The notes beneath the pieces are model-generated. The model saw only the letters and a program-made list of their open reading frames with translations, had not been told where the DNA came from and searched no databases. A stretch of DNA of 64,000 nucleotides, from contig NZ_JAVDXT010000006.1 of assembly GCF_031458075.1 (NCBI RefSeq), positions 157,269 to 221,268 of the forward strand. The letters are read 5' to 3'. Origin of the DNA: Rhodoferax_B ferrireducens_A. GTDB taxonomy: Bacteria > Pseudomonadota > Gammaproteobacteria > Burkholderiales > Burkholderiaceae_C. Position numbers and translations under genes: made by a program. Positions within the stretch are counted from its first letter, which is position 1. Each line of letters begins with the position of its first letter. This document shows positions 17,943 through 27,524 of the stretch, one piece after another.

Positions 17943-19022
17943 TTGGTCTCATTGGGATCGTTGTTCAGTCGTAAACCCCAGCCTTTGCTGGGTTTAGACA
18001 TCAGCTCATCCAGTCTCAAGTTGGTAGAGCTCGACCATGACGCCATCGGAAACCTGGTGCTCAAACGCTGTGCTATTGAGCCTTTGGAGCGCGGGTGGAT
18101 CACCGACGGCAACATTGAAAAATTCGATGAAGTCGCAGAGGCCGTGCGCCGGCTGGTCAAAAAAAGCGGTACCCGCACCAAGAATGTCGCCATGGCTTTG
18201 CCGCCTTCTGCGGTGATTACCAAGCGGATTATTTTGCCCGGCGGCCTCTCGGATATGGAGCTGGAGGTGCAGGTCGAATCCGAGGCCAACCAGTACATCC
18301 CCTTTTCTTTGGATGAGGTGAGCCTGGATTTCTGTGTGGTCGGTCCCAGCGCCAGCTCCGCCGGCGATGTGGAGGTGCTGATTGCCGCCTCGCGTAAAGA
18401 GAAGGTGCAGGACCGGCAAGGTTTGGCCGAGGCGGCGGGGTTGCACCCCGTGATTCTGGATATTGAGTCCTACTCTTCCCGGTTGGCGACCTCGCGCTTG
18501 ATTGAGCGCATGCCCAATAAAGGGGCGGACACCATGGTCGCGCTGTTTGAGGTCGGTGCCCTGACTACCAGCATGCAGGTCATTTGCAATGACGAAGTGC
18601 TGTACGAACGCGACCAAGCCTTTGGTGGCGCCCAGCTGACCCAGCTGATCGTGCGGCAGTACGGCTTTTCGGCCGAGGAGGCAGAGTCCAAGAAGCGTAG
18701 TGGTGAATTGCCAGAAGACTATGGCACCACGGTGCTTCAGCCGTTTGTAGAGAGTCTGGCTCAGGAGATTGGCCGGGCATTGCAGTTTTTCTTTACGAGC
18801 ACTCCGCACAACAAGGTGGATCAGGTAATGCTGGCCGGTGGATCTGCCGCGCTGCCGGGACTTACCGAAGCTGTGACCCAGCATTCATCTTTCACTTGCA
18901 GCTTGGCAAATCCATTCGATGGCATGGAGATGGGCGACGACGTCCGTTTGAAAAAAATGATGCGTGAAGCGCCTTCGTATCTGACCTCGTGCGGATTGGC
19001 GATGCGGAGGTTTCTGCAGTGA
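17943..19022 (+). CDS. pilM: type IV pilus assembly ATPase PilM
   Basis: 359-residue actin-like cytosolic protein of the type IV pilus alignment complex; it binds the N-terminus of PilN. The family start (V-SLGSLF) and the LLGLDISSSSLKLVEL strand with the phosphate-1 loop are present. The start codon is TTG at 17943, preceded by GGGAG about six bases upstream; no better ATG exists. The stop overlaps the pilN GTG. The 268-base space to ponA holds its promoter, which I cannot place with confidence. Confidence 0.95.
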   Translation: MVSLGSLFSRKPQPLLGLDISSSSLKLVELDHDAIGNLVLKRCAIEPLERGWITDGNIEKFDEVAEAVRRLVKKSGTRTKNVAMALPPSAVITKRIILPGGLSDMELEVQVESEANQYIPFSLDEVSLDFCVVGPSASSAGDVEVLIAASRKEKVQDRQGLAEAAGLHPVILDIESYSSRLATSRLIERMPNKGADTMVALFEVGALTTSMQVICNDEVLYERDQAFGGAQLTQLIVRQYGFSAEEAESKKRSGELPEDYGTTVLQPFVESLAQEIGRALQFFFTSTPHNKVDQVMLAGGSAALPGLTEAVTQHSSFTCSLANPFDGMEMGDDVRLKKMMREAPSYLTSCGLAMRRFLQ

Positions 19023-19633
19023 TTCTTATCAATCTATTGCCGCACCGAGAGGCGGCCAGAGCGCGGCGGCGCGAGACCTTCAATGTCATGCTTGCGGCTT
19101 CTGCCTTGCTGGGCGGGGTGTTGATTGGTGTTGGCTTTCTTTGGTATGAGGCACAAATCTCTGGACAGCAGGAGCGCAATGCGTTCTTGAACAAAGAGAT
19201 CGCTGTGCTGGATGGGCAGATCAAGGAAATCGCGAACATCGAGGCTGAAATTAAAGCTTTGACAGAGCGGCAGAAAGCCGTAGAAGACTTGCAAGCCGAC
19301 CGTAATTTGCCGGTTCATTTGTTGAATGAGCTGGTGAAACAGCTGCCAGATGGAACTTACATCACCAGCCTGAAGCAGGAGAATCAAAGCGTAACTATCC
19401 AGGGTGTGGCCCAGTCGAACGAGCGCGTATCTGAGTTGTTGCGCAATCTGGCGAATAACACGCCTTGGTTGTCGCGGCCCGATCTGGTTGAAATTGTGGC
19501 CAGTACTGTCAGCCTGAGTCCGCGTGACCAGCGCCGGGTAGCGAAATTTAATTTGCGGGTACGTCTAATGCGTTCTAGCGAAGTGCAAAAAGCGGGTGAA
19601 ACGGCGGCAACTGCTGCGGTTGCCACTCCATAG
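19019..19633 (+). CDS. pilN: type IV pilus assembly protein PilN
   Basis: 204-residue bitopic inner-membrane protein of the PilMNOP alignment complex. The cytoplasmic motif INLLPHRE that binds PilM begins at residue 3, followed by one transmembrane segment (about residues 22-45), a coiled coil and a ferredoxin-like periplasmic domain. The start is a GTG at 19019 overlapping the pilM stop (GTGA), with a GGAGG site 8 bases upstream. An in-frame ATG 30 bases earlier is not needed. Confidence 0.94.
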   Translation: MILINLLPHREAARARRRETFNVMLAASALLGGVLIGVGFLWYEAQISGQQERNAFLNKEIAVLDGQIKEIANIEAEIKALTERQKAVEDLQADRNLPVHLLNELVKQLPDGTYITSLKQENQSVTIQGVAQSNERVSELLRNLANNTPWLSRPDLVEIVASTVSLSPRDQRRVAKFNLRVRLMRSSEVQKAGETAATAAVATP

Positions 19634-19643
19634 CAAGAGTGTC

Positions 19644-20303
19644 ATGGCAAAAAAACCTTCAATAGATATTGATTTCAAGGCCTTGCAAGACAGCCTCCAA
19701 AGGCAGTTTCGTGACTTGAATCCCAACGATCCGTCGGTGTGGCCGGTCGTGCCACGTTCGCTGCTGTTTTTGGTGGTCGTGGTCGCCGTGGTTGCAGGTC
19801 TTTGGTACGCCTGGCTGAGCAGCTACGAAGAGGAACTGATTGTTGAGCAAACCAAGGAGGTTGAGCTACGTGAGGCCTATAAAACTCGCTTGGTCAAAGC
19901 AGTGAATCTGGATGCACTGAAGAAGCAGCGTGAGCAAGTGCAGCAATACGTCACACAGCTTGAAAAGCAGTTGCCAAGCAAAGCCGAGATGGCCGCACTT
20001 TTGTCCGACGTAAATCAAGCCGGTTTGGGACGTAGCTTGCAGTTTGAGTTGTTTCGTCCAGGCCAGGTGGTGGTTAAAGATTACTACGCAGAGTTGCCTA
20101 TCTCTGTGCGGGTAACTGGCCGCTACCATGATATTGGTGCGTTTGCATCCGATGTCGCTAATTTGTCCCGGATCGTTACTTTGAATAATTTGTCTATTAA
20201 TCCGGCTCAGGATGGAAATCTTTCCATGGAAGTCACAGCACGAACCTTCCGCTATTTGGATGCAGATGAAATTGCCGCGCAGAAGCCGGGGGCTAAAAAA
20301 TGA
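19644..20303 (+). CDS. pilO: type IV pilus assembly protein PilO
   Basis: 219-residue partner of PilN with a cytoplasmic N-terminus, one transmembrane helix (about residues 35-57), a coiled coil rich in Glu/Lys/Gln and a periplasmic ferredoxin-like domain with the conserved TGRYHDIGAFASDVANLSRI helix. The ATG at 19644 starts MAKKPS; a more upstream in-frame ATG lies inside pilN. Its stop overlaps the pilP ATG. Confidence 0.95.
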   Translation: MAKKPSIDIDFKALQDSLQRQFRDLNPNDPSVWPVVPRSLLFLVVVVAVVAGLWYAWLSSYEEELIVEQTKEVELREAYKTRLVKAVNLDALKKQREQVQQYVTQLEKQLPSKAEMAALLSDVNQAGLGRSLQFELFRPGQVVVKDYYAELPISVRVTGRYHDIGAFASDVANLSRIVTLNNLSINPAQDGNLSMEVTARTFRYLDADEIAAQKPGAKK

Positions 20304-20842
20304 AATGGCTTCCTTTATGTCTATCTGGCATTTTGGGTTTTGTATTGGTTGGCTGTAGCGTTTCCGGTGAAGATGAGTTGCGTCAATGGATGAGTGAGCA
20401 ACGCAGCCAGGTACACCCCAAGGTTATGCCCTTGGTTGAGCCTAAGAAGTTCTTGCCCCAGGCCTATACCCAAGAAGCGGCCGTGGACCCTTTCAGTCTG
20501 CAAAAGCTGACGCAGGCGCTCAAGCGCGATTCGACACAGAGCGTCGCCAATACGGCTTTAATTGCGCCAGAGTTGGCTAGGCGCAAAGAGGCTTTGGAGG
20601 CCTACCCGGTTGATTCCATGGCCATGGTTGGCAGCCTGCGCAAGGCAGGTCAGCCAGTAGCTCTGCTGCGTATTGACAATCTGCTCTACCAAGTGCGGGT
20701 GGGAAATTACCTCGGCTTGAACTACGGTCGAGTTACTAAGATTGACGAGTCTGAGTTGACCTTGCGTGAAATTGTCCAAGATTCGACGGGAGACTGGGTT
20801 GAGCGGTCCGCTAGTTTGGTGCTACAAGAGGGAGCGAAATGA
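20300..20842 (+). CDS. pilP: type IV pilus inner-membrane lipoprotein PilP
   Basis: 180-residue lipoprotein with a lipobox ending LVGC near residue 19. It links the PilNO complex to the PilQ secretin. The C-terminal beta domain contains VDPFS and VGNYLGLNYGRVTKI, typical of PilP. ATGA overlap with pilO at its start and with pilQ at its stop shows tight operon coupling. Confidence 0.95.
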   Translation: MKWLPLCLSGILGFVLVGCSVSGEDELRQWMSEQRSQVHPKVMPLVEPKKFLPQAYTQEAAVDPFSLQKLTQALKRDSTQSVANTALIAPELARRKEALEAYPVDSMAMVGSLRKAGQPVALLRIDNLLYQVRVGNYLGLNYGRVTKIDESELTLREIVQDSTGDWVERSASLVLQEGAK

Positions 20843-22980
20843 ATAAGCAGAATCAAATGGGGTGGCACATGCTAGATCGATTAGCCGGAGCTTTGGTCTT
20901 GGTCTTGGCATCCGTAGCCGCGCAGGCGCAAACTGCGATTGAATCCGTTACGGGCTCAATCCAAAGCGGCTCCGAAGTAATTCGTATCGATCTGAGTGAC
21001 GCATTGACAGCATTGCCATCGGGGGTCTCTATCCAATCTCCTGCACGGATTGCATTGGATTTTCCGGGCGTATCCAGCAATGTGGGGCGTTCGGCTATCG
21101 AAGTGAATCAGGGTAACCTGCGTTCAGTCAACGTCGTGCAGGTGGGTGACCGTTCGCGCGTGGTTTTAAATTTGAAACAAGCCACTTCTTATAAGGCGGA
21201 GCTCAAAGGCAAGTCGATTTTGGTGGTGCTGGATGCGGTAGCTGTTGCAGCACCAGCAGTAGGTGCTGCGCCGACTTTTGCCGATGCTGGCAGCCGTGAT
21301 AAAGCGCCTCTCAAAGACATTGACTTCCGCCGTGGAGACGACAACGTCGGGCGAATCATTGTGTCCCTCAAGAATAGCCAGGTCGGCGTGGATGTTCGCC
21401 AGCAAGGGCAAAACCTGGTAGTGGAGTTTTTGAACTCTACCTTGCCCGAGGGCCTGCGCCGTCGCCTTGACGTAGCTGATTTTGGCACGCCTGTGCAAAC
21501 CGTAACAACCACGCAGTTGGGAGACCGTGTTCGAATGGTGGTTGAGCCCAAAGGTGCTTGGGACCATAGTGCGTACCAAAGTGACGGGCAATTCGTTGTC
21601 GAAGTGCGCCAGCAAAAAGTGGACGCGACCAAGTTGGTTCAAGGCCCGGGTTATTCGGGTGAAAAACTGTCTTTGAACTTCCAGAATATTGAGGTTCGTG
21701 CACTGTTGCAGGTGATTGCTGATTTCACAAACTTCAACGTGGTGACATCAGACTCCGTAACGGGTTCCGTTACCCTGCGCTTGAAGGATGTGCCTTGGGA
21801 CCAAGCGTTGCAAATTATCATGGATGCCAAGGGCCTGGGAATGCGCAAGTCAGGTTCGGTGTTGTGGATTGCCCCGAAAGATGAAATTGATGCTCGCACG
21901 CGCAAGGATCTTGAGTCGGCTGCATCCATGCAGGCGTTGGAGCCTTTGCAGACCCAGTCTTTTCAGCTGAATTACGCCAAGGCGTCGGATATCGTTACCC
22001 AACTGGGGGGCTCAGCGATCGGTACTCCGAACAGCGGACCCCGTTTCCTCAGTTCACGTGGTACAGCGATTTCTGAGCCGCGCACCAATCAGATCTTTGT
22101 GAATGACATCCCCAGCCGTCTTGCGGCCGTGCAGGATCTCATCAAGAAGCTCGACATTGCGGTCCGCCAAGTACTGATCGAAGCGCGTATTGTGGAGGCG
22201 TCGGACACTTTTGGTAAATCTTTGGGTGTCAAGCTAGGGTCCACTGCCGGAAGTTCCACAACCGCAGGCGTTGCTGCAGGCAGCGTCGGTTTGACGGGTA
22301 ATACACGCTTTACGGTCGGCACCAGCTATAGCAATGTCACTGCCAGCAACGGCTCCAGTGGTTCTGCTGTGGATACCAGTAGCAACTTTGTCAACCTGCC
22401 TGCGGTCGGGCAGGGCGGCTATGACGCAGCTTCGTTTGCGTTGTCGATATTCAGCAGTGCGGCCAATCGGTTCCTGAATCTCGAAATATCGGCTTTAGAG
22501 AACGATGGCAAAGGCAAGCTGGTATCCAGCCCGCGTATAGTTACTGCGGATCAAACAAAAGCTTTGATCGAGCAGGGTACTGAGTTTCCTTACCAACAGG
22601 CAACTTCTAGCGGAGCCACTTCAGTTGCCTTCCGTAAGGCGAATCTGAAGCTGGAAGTAACGCCACAGATAACACCTGAAGGCAACATCATTCTGGACTT
22701 GGACATTAACAAAGACAGTCGTGGTGAAACGACCTCTGCAGGCATTGCCATCGACACCAAACACATTAAAACCCAAGTATTGGTGGAAAACGGCGGTACA
22801 GTAGTGATTGGCGGTATCTTTACCTTGGATGAAACCGATAGCATCACCAAGGTGCCAGTGTTGGGGGATATTCCTTATTTGGGTAATTTGTTCAAGTCCA
22901 AATCACAAGCCAGTACCAAGAAGGAAATGCTCGTTTTCATCACGCCGAAAATGATCGTTGAACGCTCGGCAGCGCGCTAA
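20839..22980 (+). CDS. pilQ: type IV pilus outer-membrane secretin PilQ
   Basis: 713-residue secretin forming the gated pore through which the pilus leaves the cell. A signal peptide ends near AQAQ (about residue 31). Two AMIN domains follow (about residues 35-130 and 155-250), then the STN/N0 domain (LSLNFQNIEVRALLQVIADF), N1 repeats, and the C-terminal secretin barrel with VPVLGDIPYLGNLFK and a Gly/Ser-rich loop around residue 480. Last gene of pilMNOPQ. The usual next gene, aroK, is displaced here by an AT-rich lipoprotein gene. Confidence 0.96.
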   Translation: MNKQNQMGWHMLDRLAGALVLVLASVAAQAQTAIESVTGSIQSGSEVIRIDLSDALTALPSGVSIQSPARIALDFPGVSSNVGRSAIEVNQGNLRSVNVVQVGDRSRVVLNLKQATSYKAELKGKSILVVLDAVAVAAPAVGAAPTFADAGSRDKAPLKDIDFRRGDDNVGRIIVSLKNSQVGVDVRQQGQNLVVEFLNSTLPEGLRRRLDVADFGTPVQTVTTTQLGDRVRMVVEPKGAWDHSAYQSDGQFVVEVRQQKVDATKLVQGPGYSGEKLSLNFQNIEVRALLQVIADFTNFNVVTSDSVTGSVTLRLKDVPWDQALQIIMDAKGLGMRKSGSVLWIAPKDEIDARTRKDLESAASMQALEPLQTQSFQLNYAKASDIVTQLGGSAIGTPNSGPRFLSSRGTAISEPRTNQIFVNDIPSRLAAVQDLIKKLDIAVRQVLIEARIVEASDTFGKSLGVKLGSTAGSSTTAGVAAGSVGLTGNTRFTVGTSYSNVTASNGSSGSAVDTSSNFVNLPAVGQGGYDAASFALSIFSSAANRFLNLEISALENDGKGKLVSSPRIVTADQTKALIEQGTEFPYQQATSSGATSVAFRKANLKLEVTPQITPEGNIILDLDINKDSRGETTSAGIAIDTKHIKTQVLVENGGTVVIGGIFTLDETDSITKVPVLGDIPYLGNLFKSKSQASTKKEMLVFITPKMIVERSAAR

Positions 22981-23005
22981 AAATTGTTGAAACCGGGAAA
23001 GCTAT

Positions 23006-24550
23006 ATGCGTTATTTGAAATATGTGTTTGCGTGTTTACTTGCGGCATTGTTGGTCGCTTGTGGTGGAGGGGGGAATCCGGGTGGAACTTCATCTGGTGG
23101 CAGTGGTGGCGGTAGTACTACAGGCCCTACGATGACGCTTGAGTTACTTAGCGGGGCTGGTGTGAGCGCTAGTGCACTTTCTACGGTTGAGATCGGTACA
23201 GCGCGAGCGACTCTTAAAGACGCAAGTGGGGCGCCAATTAAGGGTGTTATTGTCACGTTTACAGGGGGCTCACTTTTAACTGTTTCGCCTGTTTCAGCAA
23301 CCGCGCTAACGGACGAGAGTGGTCATGCCTCTGTTGAGGTTCGCGCGAATTCAACTACGTCCCAGGGCGCTGTATCAATAGGTGCGTCTGCAGTAGTATC
23401 CACGTCAGTTACTGTTACTGCTCAAAAAGCAATATCGATCACTAGTGCTCCAACTACAGGTGTAGTGAATCCACAAGCTTTGGCAAATGCACTTAATTTT
23501 CTGGATATAAACCCATCGGACAAATCGATAGTTTTGGCTGGATCAGGTGGCAATGGCCGATCTGAGTCTGCGACACTGCGTTTTCGGGTGGTTGATAATA
23601 ACAATACTCCCGTGCAAGGGGCTGTAATTGATTTTAGTGTGGTTCCTGCAAGCGTTGTTACTTTAAATATTGTTTCTGCGACAAGTGATAGTGATGGCGT
23701 TGTGTTGACTACTGTTTCATCAAAAAATGTTGCGACAGCGGTTGTGGTTAAGGCTGTTGTAAATGGAAGATCAATTACATCTCAGTCAGATCAGTTGCTT
23801 GTCACTACGGGTGTTGCGACGCAAGCTGGATTTGATTTGTCTGCGTCGAAATTTAATTTGAATTCTGCTATTTCCGGAGATTCTTCTGTAATTACTGTGC
23901 GCATTAGGGATGCAAATGGAAACCCCGTTGCTGATGGTGTTCCTGTTGTATTTACTTCTGACTATGGTGCTGTGGGTAGTTCTTCTCAGGGTGGATGCGT
24001 TACTTTGAATGGTCTGTGTACAGTTAATTATGTTGTTCAAAATCCCCGTCCGCCGGACGGTCAGTTGATTACAGTGATTGCGTCTACACAGGTAGGCTCC
24101 GGTGTCAGTATTAGCGATAATATTCAGTTGTCAGCAGTTAATCCTGGTTCCCTCGATGTTTTTGATGCGGATGATTCATCGGGCGTTGCTGTAACGGAAT
24201 TGGATTTGGCTGGTGTAACAGCTGCGGATGGCGTGTGTACAAAAGCATTTCCTGATTATTTTGTGGGTACTGCTGGTGTTTTGGCGGCCCCCGCGAATAC
24301 TGCCGTCACATTAGCCGGGCTTACTACAGGATTGACCGCGGCTGTAGTTTCAGGTTCTCCGATCCTTGATTCTTTGGTTCTTGGTGTACGTACTCCGATT
24401 TCCTTTACTGTGGCTATGTCCACTACAGTCGGAACTTTTCCATGTGTCGTCGGTGGTACAAATGGTATTGCGATTGCTCCATTGCAATTCAAATTCACTT
24501 CTGGAACTATCGTTGGCACTCGTACGATTAATGTGAAGTATCGATATTAA
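23006..24550 (+). CDS. Ig-like (Big_1-type) repeat outer-membrane lipoprotein
   Basis: 514-residue predicted lipoprotein: lipobox LVAC with C19, then a Gly-rich linker, then at least three bacterial Ig-like repeats. Each repeat shows a V-x-D/N-x-x-G-x-P-V/I pattern (KDASGAPIKGV, VDNNNTPVQGAV, RDANGNPVADGVPV) and is followed by a TDESGHA-like strand, as in invasin/intimin-type Big_1 domains. Two Cys residues in the third repeat and two in the C-terminal region may form disulfides. Codon usage is visibly more AT-rich than in the neighbours. It sits between pilQ and aroK, which are normally adjacent, so it is a likely insertion. A role in adhesion or pilus-linked surface structure is only an inference. 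Confidence 0.8.
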   Translation: MRYLKYVFACLLAALLVACGGGGNPGGTSSGGSGGGSTTGPTMTLELLSGAGVSASALSTVEIGTARATLKDASGAPIKGVIVTFTGGSLLTVSPVSATALTDESGHASVEVRANSTTSQGAVSIGASAVVSTSVTVTAQKAISITSAPTTGVVNPQALANALNFLDINPSDKSIVLAGSGGNGRSESATLRFRVVDNNNTPVQGAVIDFSVVPASVVTLNIVSATSDSDGVVLTTVSSKNVATAVVVKAVVNGRSITSQSDQLLVTTGVATQAGFDLSASKFNLNSAISGDSSVITVRIRDANGNPVADGVPVVFTSDYGAVGSSSQGGCVTLNGLCTVNYVVQNPRPPDGQLITVIASTQVGSGVSISDNIQLSAVNPGSLDVFDADDSSGVAVTELDLAGVTAADGVCTKAFPDYFVGTAGVLAAPANTAVTLAGLTTGLTAAVVSGSPILDSLVLGVRTPISFTVAMSTTVGTFPCVVGGTNGIAIAPLQFKFTSGTIVGTRTINVKYRY

Positions 24551-24553
24551 GAG

Positions 24554-25093
24554 ATGCCCGATAGATTGGTTGGCGTGGCTCTCGTAGGCCTCCCCGGCTC
24601 CGGTAAATCCACGGTAGGACGGCAGCTTGCAAGACGCTTGCAAGTGCCTTTCATTGACTCAGACCACGTGATCGAGCAGCGCATAGGCTGCTCGATCCGC
24701 GAGTTTTTTGAGCGTGAGGGAGAGGCGCGCTTCCGTGATGTGGAAGAAGAAGTCATAGACACCCTGACGCAAAATGGTCCAGGTGTGCTGGCCACCGGCG
24801 GTGGAACCGTTTTGCGGCCTACCAATCGCCAGGCGCTGCGTTCGCGGGGGCAGGTGGTGTATTTGCGCTCGACGCCTGAGGAGGTGTTCCGCCGCCTCCG
24901 CCACGACGTCAACCGCCCACTGCTGCAGGTGGCCGATCCTTTGACCCGCTTGCGCGATCTGTTTGCCATCCGCGATCCCTTGTACCGTGAAACCGCGCAC
25001 TTTGTGATCGAAACCGGACGGCCCTCGGTGTCGTCGCTGGTCAATATGATCATGATGCAGCTGGAGCTGGGTGGCGCGGCGCCGGCATCTTGA
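24554..25093 (+). CDS. aroK: shikimate kinase AroK
   Basis: 179-residue cytosolic kinase that phosphorylates shikimate at the 3-hydroxyl in the chorismate pathway. The P-loop GLPGSGKST is at residues 12-20, the shikimate-binding FIDSDH lies near residue 33, GGG at ATGGGTV near residue 81, and the lid arginines in RRLRHDVNRPLL. It is followed 27 bases later by aroB, the common aroKB pair, and starts three bases after the lipoprotein stop. Confidence 0.96.
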   Translation: MPDRLVGVALVGLPGSGKSTVGRQLARRLQVPFIDSDHVIEQRIGCSIREFFEREGEARFRDVEEEVIDTLTQNGPGVLATGGGTVLRPTNRQALRSRGQVVYLRSTPEEVFRRLRHDVNRPLLQVADPLTRLRDLFAIRDPLYRETAHFVIETGRPSVSSLVNMIMMQLELGGAAPAS

Positions 25094-25120
25094 CGGGCGA
25101 GGGCTTTAAACTTGACGGCT

Positions 25121-26236
25121 ATGCATTCCACCCCGACCATGGCCACCCAGACCGTTTCCATTAGCTTAGGCGAGCGCAGCTATCCGATTGCCATCGGTAC
25201 GCAGCTGCTAGACAACCCGGCCACCTGGGCCGATCTGCCGCGCGCGGCGGCCGCGCTGATTGTTACCAACACCACCGTCGGCCCGCTGTATGCGCAGCGC
25301 CTGCAGACTGCGCTGCACAGCCATTACGCCAGCATCCACACCGTGGTGCTGCCGGATGGCGAGGCCTATAAGACCTGGGAAACCCTGAACCTGATTTTCG
25401 ATGCACTGCTCGGCCATGGCTGTGACCGCAAAACCGTGTTGTTCGCGCTGGGCGGCGGCGTGGTGGGCGACATGACGGGCTTTGCCGCCGCCAGCTATAT
25501 GCGCGGTGTGCCGTTTGTGCAGGTACCGACCACCTTGCTGGCCCAGGTGGATTCGTCGGTGGGCGGCAAGACCGCCATCAACCACCCGCTGGGCAAGAAC
25601 ATGGTGGGCGCCTTCTACCAGCCCTGCAAAGTGGTCTGCGATCTGGACACTCTGGCTACATTGCCACCGCGCGAGCTCAGCGCCGGCCTGGCCGAGGTTA
25701 TCAAGTACGGCCCGATTGCCGACATGTCCTTGCTGGACTGGCTGGAGGCGAACATGGATGCGCTGCGTGCCGGCGATCCGCTGGCGCTGGCCCATGCGGT
25801 CAAGCGTAGCTGCGAGATCAAGGCCTATGTGGTTGGCCAGGATGAACGCGAAGCCGGCTTGCGCGCGATTCTGAATTTTGGCCACACCTTCGGCCATGCG
25901 ATCGAGGCGGGCATGGGCTATGGCGCCTGGCTGCATGGCGAAGGCGTGGGCAGCGGCATGGTGATGGCCGCGCATCTGTCGCAGCGTCTGGGGCTGATCG
26001 ACATGGCCTTGGTGGATCGCCTGACCCGCCTGATCGCCCGCGCCGGCCTGCCGACCCGCGGCGCGGTGCTGGATGCAACCGACAACGCCGGCCGCTACCT
26101 GCAGCTGATGCGGGTGGACAAGAAGGCCGAAGCCGGCGAGATCAAGTTTGTGCTGATCGACCCACCCGGCAGCGCTGCGGTGCGGGGCGCGCCGGACGCC
26201 CTGGTGCGCTCGGTGGTGGATGCCTGCTGCCTGTAA
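25121..26236 (+). CDS. aroB: 3-dehydroquinate synthase AroB
   Basis: 371-residue NAD- and metal-dependent enzyme of the shikimate pathway that cyclises DAHP to 3-dehydroquinate. NAD-binding loop FALGGGVVGDMTGFAAA and metal-binding residues (Glu in GLAEVIKYG, His in NFGHTFGHAIE and WLHGEGV) are present. The start is uncertain: a TTG at 25112, an ATG at 25121 or an ATG at 25139 are all in frame; the family homology starts after the last of these. Co-transcribed with aroK. Confidence 0.95.
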   Translation: MHSTPTMATQTVSISLGERSYPIAIGTQLLDNPATWADLPRAAAALIVTNTTVGPLYAQRLQTALHSHYASIHTVVLPDGEAYKTWETLNLIFDALLGHGCDRKTVLFALGGGVVGDMTGFAAASYMRGVPFVQVPTTLLAQVDSSVGGKTAINHPLGKNMVGAFYQPCKVVCDLDTLATLPPRELSAGLAEVIKYGPIADMSLLDWLEANMDALRAGDPLALAHAVKRSCEIKAYVVGQDEREAGLRAILNFGHTFGHAIEAGMGYGAWLHGEGVGSGMVMAAHLSQRLGLIDMALVDRLTRLIARAGLPTRGAVLDATDNAGRYLQLMRVDKKAEAGEIKFVLIDPPGSAAVRGAPDALVRSVVDACCL

Positions 26237-26249
26237 GCGTGTGACATGT

Positions 26250-26308
26250 ATGCTATTTTTAACATAGCTGCTAGCGCAATACCTATAAGCGCTAGAGGCA
26301 CTTTTTAC
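26250..26308 (+). repeat. dispersed TAGCGC palindromic repeat, family A copy 3
   Basis: The clearest copy: TGCTATTTTTAACATAGCTGCTAGCGC, a short spacer, then ATAAGCGCTAGAGGC and a T-rich tail. The CTAGCGC/GCGCTAG arms form the core of the palindrome. It starts 14 bases after the aroB stop and forms nearly all of the leader before the dGTPase-like gene, whose ATG at 26317 follows with no obvious ribosome site. Confidence 0.8.
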
Positions 26309-26316
26309 CTATAAAT

Positions 26317-27471
26317 ATGCCTTTGGCTGCCTATGCCTGCAACCCGGCCCAGAGCCGGGGCCGCCGCTTCCCCGAGGTGGCTGCGCCCACCCGCACCGAG
26401 TACCAGCGCGACCGGGATCGCATCGTGCATTCCACAGCATTCCGGCGCCTGGTCTACAAGACCCAGGTGTTCCTGAACCATGAGGGCGACCTGTTCCGCA
26501 CCCGACTCACCCATTCGCTGGAGGTGGCGCAGCTGGGCCGCTCGATTGCCCGGGCACTGGAGTTGAACGAAGACTTGGTCGAGGCCATCGCCCTGGCCCA
26601 CGACCTGGGCCACACGCCGTTTGGCCATGCCGGTCAGGACGCGTTGAACGCCTGCATGGCCGACCACGGCGGCTTCGAGCACAACCTGCAAAGCCTGCGC
26701 GTGGTCGATGCGCTGGAAGAGCGCTACCCGCTGTTCGACGGCCTGAACCTCAGCTTCGAGACCCGCGAGGGCATCCTCAAGCATTGCTCGCGCGCCAACG
26801 CCGAAAAGCTCGAAGCCGTCGGCCCGCCGCACCTGGACGGCCGCGGCGATGTGGGACGGCGTTTTCTGGCGCACACCCAGCCCAGCCTGGAAGCCCAGTT
26901 GTGCAACCTGGCCGACGAAATCGCCTACAACGCCCATGACATCGACGACGGCGTGCGTTCGGGCCTGATCAGCCTGGAACAGCTGCAAGACGTGCCGCTG
27001 GTCGCGCATTTCTACCAGCAGACCCTGACCGAACACCCCCAGCTCACCGGCCGCCGCGTGCTCTACGAGTCCATCCGCCGCATGCTCAGCGCCCAGGTGT
27101 ACGACGTGATTGCCGCCACCCAGGCTGCACTGCAAACCGCCCAACCGGCGAGTGCCGACGCCGCCCGGCAATGCGCGCCCCTGCTGTGCTTCAGCCCCGC
27201 GATGCGCGCGCAGTCGCAGGAGCTGAAGCGTTTTCTGATGAAAAACCTGTACCGCCACGCCCAGGTGATGGACATGACCGGGCTGGCCAAAACCGTGGTG
27301 CATGAGCTGTTCGATGCCTACTTGGCCGCCCCGCAGGAAATGGCCCCCGGCTTTGCCGCCCGCGCCGCTGCGGGTGCGCCGCGGGCCGTGGCCGACTACC
27401 TGGCCGGCATGACCGACCGCTTCGCGGCGCGCGAGCACCAGCGTTTGACCGGGCAAAAATTACTGGGCTAA
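26317..27471 (+). CDS. dgt: dGTP triphosphohydrolase-like HD-domain protein
   Basis: 384-residue HD-superfamily phosphohydrolase of the deoxyguanosinetriphosphate triphosphohydrolase-like family, which hydrolyses dNTPs to nucleoside and triphosphate. Metal ligands are visible: TRLTHSLEV, HDLGHTPFGH (near residues 98-107) and the later Asp in NLADEIAYNAHDIDDG. The N-terminal DRDRIVHSTAFRRL segment is typical. The start at 26317 directly follows a family-A repeat and lacks a clear ribosome site, but no other start preserves the N-terminal motif. Confidence 0.93.
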   Translation: MPLAAYACNPAQSRGRRFPEVAAPTRTEYQRDRDRIVHSTAFRRLVYKTQVFLNHEGDLFRTRLTHSLEVAQLGRSIARALELNEDLVEAIALAHDLGHTPFGHAGQDALNACMADHGGFEHNLQSLRVVDALEERYPLFDGLNLSFETREGILKHCSRANAEKLEAVGPPHLDGRGDVGRRFLAHTQPSLEAQLCNLADEIAYNAHDIDDGVRSGLISLEQLQDVPLVAHFYQQTLTEHPQLTGRRVLYESIRRMLSAQVYDVIAATQAALQTAQPASADAARQCAPLLCFSPAMRAQSQELKRFLMKNLYRHAQVMDMTGLAKTVVHELFDAYLAAPQEMAPGFAARAAAGAPRAVADYLAGMTDRFAAREHQRLTGQKLLG

Positions 27472-27524
27472 AGGAATAACAAAGCTAACTACCCCTCCTC
27501 TCGTGCGGCCAGAACGCCTCCCCG

